From positions 1 through 64,000 of the forward strand of contig JAKJBR010000003.1 of NCBI GenBank assembly GCA_022706885.1: DNA of 64,000 nt, in the 5' to 3' direction. Position 1 is the first letter of the stretch, and each line of letters starts with the position of its first letter. The stretch is from DUPQ01 sp022706885 (GTDB lineage Bacteria; Bacillota; Clostridia; DUPQ01). This document shows, in pieces, positions 61,004 to 64,000 of the stretch. The notes beneath the pieces were generated by a model, which saw nothing but the letters and a program-made list of their open reading frames with translations, had not been told where the DNA came from and made no database searches. Both the position numbers and the translations under genes were made by a program.

Positions 61004-63100
61004 TTACGGTTCCGGGGTTTCTTTATAGTGGTCGAAATATTTGTATATTATCGGTTCTTTATAGATAATCGAGCCTATAAATATCGTCAGTTTGGTTTCG
61101 CCTTTTGCCGGTATGCGGACATCTCTCTGATAGGGCAACTTTTCAATGGAAGAAATAACCGCAGTTGTCTGAAAAGCTTCTTCCTGATCGGAATACTCGA
61201 ACTTGAACCTCAAGGTTATAGGCATTTCCATACCGGCAAGCTCCGCTATTGTAGGATCAAATGTGTATTTAACGGTTATATCCTCATACACGGTATCTCC
61301 GTAATCCACCGAGAGCTTTATATCTATGGTACTGTTTTCATATATCTCGGTATCGGCTACCGGGTACTGATAAGATACAAGAGAAGCCTTACCGGGCACC
61401 TCTTCTTCCGACATTACATTCATTATGAGGTTTCTTTCCAGTAACTTTCCCGCTGCCTGTTCTTTAGTCAATCCGAACAGATCCGGCACCGTTGTCTTTT
61501 CAAATTCGGAACCGAGAGAAACATATATTTTAACCGTTTCTCCGTATTTGACTCTTACCGTTTCCGAAGGAGACACGGCATACACTTCACCTGCCGGGAT
61601 ATCCTGGTTATATTGTTCTACCTTTTCCGGTATAAGCCCGGCATTTATTATTATATTTTCCGCAATACGGTAATCCTTGCCTACACACTCGGGAACTTCC
61701 ACATAGTTGCTTCCCACACTTACCGTAAATGTAATGGTATTCTTGGCACCTTCTTTGAAAATTCTGCCCGGTTCCACATCCTGGTCCATTATTATACCGG
61801 GAGGTGTTTCATCGGAGTAGGCCTCTTTCATTAATACAACTATATTGAAATCCGTTTCCAGCTTCCTTTTTATGGTTTCATATTCGTATGTGACATAATT
61901 TAGTACTTCATACTCTTTAGGTTCGGGAACCACTACTTTTGCCATTTCATCTATGGCGAAAACAATAAAAAAGGCTGATAATGACAATACACAGATTAAT
62001 GCTATAAGAGTGGTGAAAAAGTATTTTTTCTCTTTCTTTTTTCTGCCCCTTGCGTAAATCAGGGGGACATTGTACTCCTCATCGAAATTTATCAGCCTGG
62101 GACTTGATATTTTATCGGTTTTTTCTTTAATCTTTATTACTCTTCCGGTATTTCCTCTGACTATTGCATTGTCTTCCTCCAGGAACAAATCCTCTTCCGT
62201 AACTTCCGGCAATGTTATCATATCATCGGAAGGAAGAACCTCTCCGTTTATAAAGTCCAATGTAATATCGCCTTTAGAATTGGCCTTATTGTTCAGATTC
62301 CTTAAGGCTGCCATTACATCGGTTGCGGTCTGATATCTGTCCGACGGCCTTTTCTGTATTGCCTTAAGAATTATTTTGTTGAGTTCTTCCGGCATATCTC
62401 TTCTGTAATCAATCGGAGGTATGGGAGTATCCTGCAGATGCTTCATTACTATGGATATAGGAGTGTCGGCATCAAAGGGTACATGCCCCGTGGCCATCTC
62501 ATACATAACTATTCCTGTAGAATAAATATCGGTGCTGCTGCTTAAAAATCCGCCTTTGGCCTGTTCGGGAGATATATAATGGACCGAGCCGAATGTTTTA
62601 TTATCCGTGGTCAGAGTCTGCGCATTTATCGCTTTGGCTATACCGAAATCGGTTACTTTTATTCTTCCGTTCTTGGATATCAGTATATTCTGCGGTTTTA
62701 TATCTCTGTGAATAATACCGTTGTTATGTGCATGTTCCAAAGCCGCAAAAATCTGCATGGAAATATCCACCACTTCCTTTATATCCAAAGGTCCTGCCGA
62801 CTCCAGATAGTTGGACAGAGTGGTACCTTCAACACATTCCATGACAATGTAGTTCATGTTATTGTCATATCCTACATCATAGACATTGACTATGCTTTCG
62901 TGTGACAGTTTTGCTACCGATAATGCCTCGTCCTTAAAGCGTTTTATAAAATCTTTATCCTGAGCATATTCATCTTTAAGCGTTTTTATCGCTACAATTC
63001 GGTTGAGCGCTTTATCTTTTGCCTTATATACATAAGCCATTCCGCCTATGCCCATCTTACTTAGAAGCTCATATCTGTTATTGAGTATAACAGGATTCAT
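61004..63100 (-). CDS. prkC: PASTA-domain Ser/Thr protein kinase
   Basis: 698 residues. The kinase domain (1 to about 270) has the Gly loop GIGGMAYVYKA, catalytic HRDIKPQN and DFGIAKA, and a Thr-containing activation loop. A single membrane helix lies at about 355-375. Outside are three PASTA-like units (the first degenerate) and a C-terminal beta domain of unknown type. PASTA domains sense muropeptides or lipid II. It sits one base after prpC; the pair controls growth and cell-wall processes. Confidence 0.97.
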   Translation of the reverse strand: MNPVILNNRYELLSKMGIGGMAYVYKAKDKALNRIVAIKTLKDEYAQDKDFIKRFKDEALSVAKLSHESIVNVYDVGYDNNMNYIVMECVEGTTLSNYLESAGPLDIKEVVDISMQIFAALEHAHNNGIIHRDIKPQNILISKNGRIKVTDFGIAKAINAQTLTTDNKTFGSVHYISPEQAKGGFLSSSTDIYSTGIVMYEMATGHVPFDADTPISIVMKHLQDTPIPPIDYRRDMPEELNKIILKAIQKRPSDRYQTATDVMAALRNLNNKANSKGDITLDFINGEVLPSDDMITLPEVTEEDLFLEEDNAIVRGNTGRVIKIKEKTDKISSPRLINFDEEYNVPLIYARGRKKKEKKYFFTTLIALICVLSLSAFFIVFAIDEMAKVVVPEPKEYEVLNYVTYEYETIKRKLETDFNIVVLMKEAYSDETPPGIIMDQDVEPGRIFKEGAKNTITFTVSVGSNYVEVPECVGKDYRIAENIIINAGLIPEKVEQYNQDIPAGEVYAVSPSETVRVKYGETVKIYVSLGSEFEKTTVPDLFGLTKEQAAGKLLERNLIMNVMSEEEVPGKASLVSYQYPVADTEIYENSTIDIKLSVDYGDTVYEDITVKYTFDPTIAELAGMEMPITLRFKFEYSDQEEAFQTTAVISSIEKLPYQRDVRIPAKGETKLTIFIGSIIYKEPIIYKYFDHYKETPEP

Positions 63101-63101
63101 T

Positions 63102-63854
63102 TTATTCCTCCGGATTATTGTCCGCTTTGATAAGAATTATGGTTATATTGTCGGTTCCGCCTTTTTCATTGGCTTTTCGGGCAAGATCCTTTACTTTTTC
63201 TTCCAAATCGGTTTCCTGATTAATTATATTCAAAATATCCGTATCGTCAAGCATGTTGGTAAGACCGTCCGTGCAAAGCAGTATATATTCACAGCAATCC
63301 AGTGTTATATCGTAAATATCCGGTTCCGGCACATCCGATATACCCAGCGCTTTGGTAATAATATTCCTGTTGGGATGGTTATGGGATTCATCAACTGTTA
63401 TATCGCCTTTATCCAGAAGTTGCTGAACATACGAATGGTCTTTGGTAATCATCTTCATCTCATTGTTATAGACAGTATATATCCTCGAATCGCCTATATG
63501 TATGACATGAAGCTTATCATCCTTTATGTAAATGGCATCCAATGTGGTACCCATTCCGGAAAAGACATTGTGCTTCTTACTGAAATCCAGTATCTCCTTA
63601 TTGGCAGTATTACAGATATTAAAAAGATAATCATTGATATTGTTACAATTCTTGAAGCGTCTGTCCCTTATTTTCTTCTCAAAACAGTCTATTGCGGTTT
63701 TACTGGCTATCTCACCGAACAGATGACCGCCCATACCGTCGGCAACCGCAGCGGCAAATTCATTATGCTCTTCAAAAGGAATGACGATATGATAATCTTC
63801 ATTATTTCCTCTTACCTGTCCGATATCGGTATACGAAGCGTAATTAAATATCAT
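63102..63854 (-). CDS. prpC: PP2C-family Ser/Thr phosphatase
   Basis: 250 residues. Metal-binding motifs are complete: RGNNEDYH (about 16-23), VADGMGGHLFGE, HIGDSRIYTV, CTDGLTNML and GGTDNITIIL near the C-terminus. It reverses phosphorylation by PrkC. The ATG lies inside the last codons of rlmN (11-base overlap), so translation is coupled. Confidence 0.97.
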   Translation of the reverse strand: MIFNYASYTDIGQVRGNNEDYHIVIPFEEHNEFAAAVADGMGGHLFGEIASKTAIDCFEKKIRDRRFKNCNNINDYLFNICNTANKEILDFSKKHNVFSGMGTTLDAIYIKDDKLHVIHIGDSRIYTVYNNEMKMITKDHSYVQQLLDKGDITVDESHNHPNRNIITKALGISDVPEPDIYDITLDCCEYILLCTDGLTNMLDDTDILNIINQETDLEEKVKDLARKANEKGGTDNITIILIKADNNPEE

Positions 63855-64000
63855 GCTGTCTCCTTAACTGCCCGCATGCGGCTTCAATGTCTCTGCCCAG
63901 TTCTCTTCTGATGGTGACGGGCACGCCATGTGCTTTCAGTATAGCACAAAAAGGCGAAAGATTTTTGCTGTTTTGAACTGTTTTTATATTTTCAACAGGA
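63844..64000 (-). CDS. rlmN: 23S rRNA/tRNA adenine-C2 methyltransferase RlmN, 3' part
   Basis: Only the last 52 codons are in the window; the gene continues beyond the right edge. The end VTIRRELGRDIEAACGQLRR is the RlmN C-terminus, and its Cys is the one that forms the methylated intermediate. RlmN is a radical SAM enzyme that methylates A2503 of 23S rRNA and A37 of some tRNAs. It leads the common Firmicutes cluster rlmN-prpC-prkC. Confidence 0.92.
   Translation of the reverse strand, partial: PVENIKTVQNSKNLSPFCAILKAHGVPVTIRRELGRDIEAACGQLRRQHDI

Noticed and set aside
63048..63911. Long open frame of 287 codons on the plus strand
   Set aside because: Lies entirely antisense to prpC and the rlmN end, which have complete family motifs; composition is that of a shadow frame.

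Overview
The window is about 64 kb of chromosome from a low-to-moderate GC, Gram-positive anaerobe, most likely a member of the class Clostridia and probably from a gut-like habitat. This rests on the Firmicutes form of ribosomal protein S12 (an insertion between SPAL and CPQKRGVC), the gene orders rpoB-rpoC-ybxF-rpsL-rpsG-fusA-tuf and rlmN-prpC-prkC-rsgA-rpe, PASTA kinase, RqcH, U32 peptidase and strong Shine-Dalgarno sequences. Genus cannot be given from the sequence alone. No CRISPR array, intact insertion sequence, prophage or rRNA operon was seen.

Layout. 1-5.7 kb: an AmmeMemoRadiSam operon (radical SAM enzyme plus Memo-AMMECR1 fusion), a trigger-factor-like PPIase lipoprotein, an acetyltransferase and a HExxH lipoprotein. 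5.8-7.1 kb: a methyltransferase next to tRNA-Pro, with signs of integration scars. 7.2-21.2 kb: carbohydrate and general metabolism (GH38 mannosidase, lipid kinase, MscL with a long structured leader, PRTase-ApbE, two UroD-family genes flanking an amidohydrolase and a six-hairpin glycosidase, a DUF5320 gene with a palindromic operator, a metallophosphatase). 21.3-24.4 kb: a toxin-antitoxin/accessory island beside tRNA-Ala. 24.5-29.5 kb: protein quality-control operon tig-clpP-clpX-uppP-tsaD. 29.7-32.3 kb: GH78 rhamnosidase. 32.5-44.6 kb: RNA polymerase/str operon. 44.9-51.8 kb: lipoprotein, aconitase-family hydratase, HAD, CPBP protease, aldo/keto reductase, aminotransferase. 51.9-55.1 kb: an AT-rich ABC exporter pair, probably acquired. 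55.4-64 kb: rqcH, U32 peptidase, rpe, rsgA, prkC, prpC and the 3' end of rlmN.

The most striking hidden item lies in the apparently empty stretch 22.7-23.0 kb. On the minus strand it holds a promoter, a two-copy 34-bp tandem repeat, a terminator hairpin and the truncated N-terminus of a ToxN/AbiQ-like protein: the architecture of a type III (RNA antitoxin) toxin-antitoxin locus in decay. It sits back-to-back with a RelBE-type pair, next to an orphan AbiEi antitoxin and a DUF4143 ATPase. Other leads are the mscL leader RNA, the DUF5320 operator, the exporter pair without visible cargo, and coding remnants beside tRNA-Pro.

Starts were moved from the longest open frame when a Shine-Dalgarno sequence or domain start clearly favoured an internal codon. 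Product names rest on recognisable motifs and overall similarity as remembered, not on a database search.
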